Part shown: piece after piece, positions 5,508 through 5,841 of the stretch
Layout of the letters: each line of letters starts with the position of its first letter
Numbering within the stretch: the first letter of the stretch is position 1
DNA from: a bacterium
Lineage (GTDB): Bacteria > Patescibacteriota > Minisyncoccia > Phycocordibacterales > Phycocordibacteraceae
Direction of reading: 5' to 3'
NCBI GenBank assembly: GCA_021782715.1
Contig: JAJXUR010000024.1
Location: forward strand, 1-5,841
Length of the DNA: 5,841 nucleotides
Position numbers and translations under genes: made by a program
Notes under the pieces: generated by a model
Seen by the model: only the letters and a program-made list of their open reading frames with translations
What the model was told of the DNA's origin: nothing
The model's database searches: none

Positions 5508-5841
5508 TTATGGCATTTGACTCGGCGCATTACCGCCCGAGGATTTCACATCGAGCGACCACGCGAGCTCTGAGAGCTTCCCGCGCGTGAGGCGGGGCGC
5601 ACCGCGCACGGGGCGTGCCGCCGCCTCTGCGGCAGCTGCCGCAGAGGCGGCGGCATCCGTCTCCTTGGCGGTCGGCGCCGTGTATTTCCAGAGAAGAAGC
5701 TTCTTGCCGGTGTAGTAGTTGAAACCCGCCTCGAGCACCTCGATGAAAGGTTTGCCGTTTATCTTATAGAACGCGAGCGCCACGCCGAAGCCCGCGACCG
5801 GGAGAGAGAGCAGAGCGGCGAAGAGAAACGGCAGATAGGAG
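5508..5841 (-). CDS. prgI: PrgI-family membrane protein (5' end missing)
   Basis: The frame is open from the right edge of the window to a TAA at 5510-5508; 110 complete codons are visible and the true start lies outside. The visible part starts SYLPFLFAALLSLPVAGFGVALAFYK, the second hydrophobic helix of PrgI proteins. It continues INGKPFIEVLEAGFNYYTGKKLLLWKY, the conserved cytoplasmic signature of the family. PrgI is a small inner-membrane protein that lies next to VirB4 genes in type IV secretion loci of Gram-positives and CPR bacteria and is thought to take the VirB3-like position beside the ATPase. After the conserved part, a low-complexity Ala/Glu tail is encoded by a perfect 40-bp palindrome, followed by a basic stretch (RPVRGAPRLTRGK) and a short ending at NAPSQMP. 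The missing part should hold the first helix. The GTG at 5783 is an internal valine codon, not the start. It is the most upstream gene seen in the operon. Confidence 0.9.
   Translation of the reverse strand, partial: SYLPFLFAALLSLPVAGFGVALAFYKINGKPFIEVLEAGFNYYTGKKLLLWKYTAPTAKETDAAASAAAAAEAAARPVRGAPRLTRGKLSELAWSLDVKSSGGNAPSQMP
5616..5655. repeat. Perfect 40-bp palindrome inside the PrgI gene
   Basis: The 20 bases at 5616-5635 are exactly the reverse complement of those at 5636-5655, with no spacer; the symmetry centre is in CAGCTG. Symmetry fails at the next pair outwards (5615/5656). It is mostly G and C and codes in frame for the Ala-rich stretch AAASAAAAAEAAA of PrgI. No T-run follows on the minus strand, so it is not an intrinsic terminator. 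It could form a very stable RNA hairpin or DNA cruciform. Confidence 0.9.

Noticed and set aside
5616..5655. Intrinsic terminator at the perfect palindrome
   Set aside because: No T-run follows the stem on either strand, and it lies inside a coding frame with further operon genes downstream.

Overview
This window most likely comes from a Patescibacteria/CPR (Parcubacteria-type) genome. It is a fairly GC-rich stretch of seven tightly packed genes, all on the minus strand, so the genes read from the right end of the window to the left. The assignment rests on protein families remembered as typical of that group: a PrgI-type membrane protein, a separately encoded TraC-like domain, a VirB4 ATPase, a two-helix T4SS-type pilin ending its second helix with an INP motif, and a secreted Ig-like protein. 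TAA, TAG and TGA are all used as stops at sensible gene ends, so the code looks standard (table 11) and not the TGA=Gly code of Gracilibacteria/SR1.

Layout in transcription order. The PrgI-family membrane protein (5841 to 5508) is cut by the window edge and carries a perfect 40-bp palindrome in its Ala-rich tail. A TraC-like domain protein (5502 to 4864) follows after 5 bp. A 33-bp AT-rich spacer leads to the VirB4 motor ATPase (4830 to 3010). A polytopic membrane protein with a Gln/Ala/Glu-rich tail (3029 to 2292) overlaps VirB4 by 20 bp. Next is a secreted Ig-like repeat protein (2262 to 1267). A 79-bp inverted-repeat element fills the next gap, followed by a VirB2-like pilin with a four-cysteine tail (1189 to 506). 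One base later comes a single-pass membrane-anchored extracytoplasmic protein (504 to 1), cut by the left edge.

The genes look like one operon for a minimal type IV secretion or pilus machine. VirB4 would energise assembly, the PrgI and TraC-like proteins would be its membrane and cytoplasmic partners, the pilin would form the fibre, and the Ig-like and membrane-anchored proteins would sit outside the membrane. No relaxase, VirD4 coupling protein or transposase is visible here, so DNA transfer cannot be claimed from this window.

The points most worth a second look are the hairpin repeat that exactly fills the gap before the pilin and pairs with its start codon, the perfect palindrome in the PrgI gene, the unrecognised membrane/coiled-coil protein after VirB4, the cysteine-bearing pilin tail, and the general lack of Shine-Dalgarno sequences. 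There is no gene-free stretch longer than about 80 bases.
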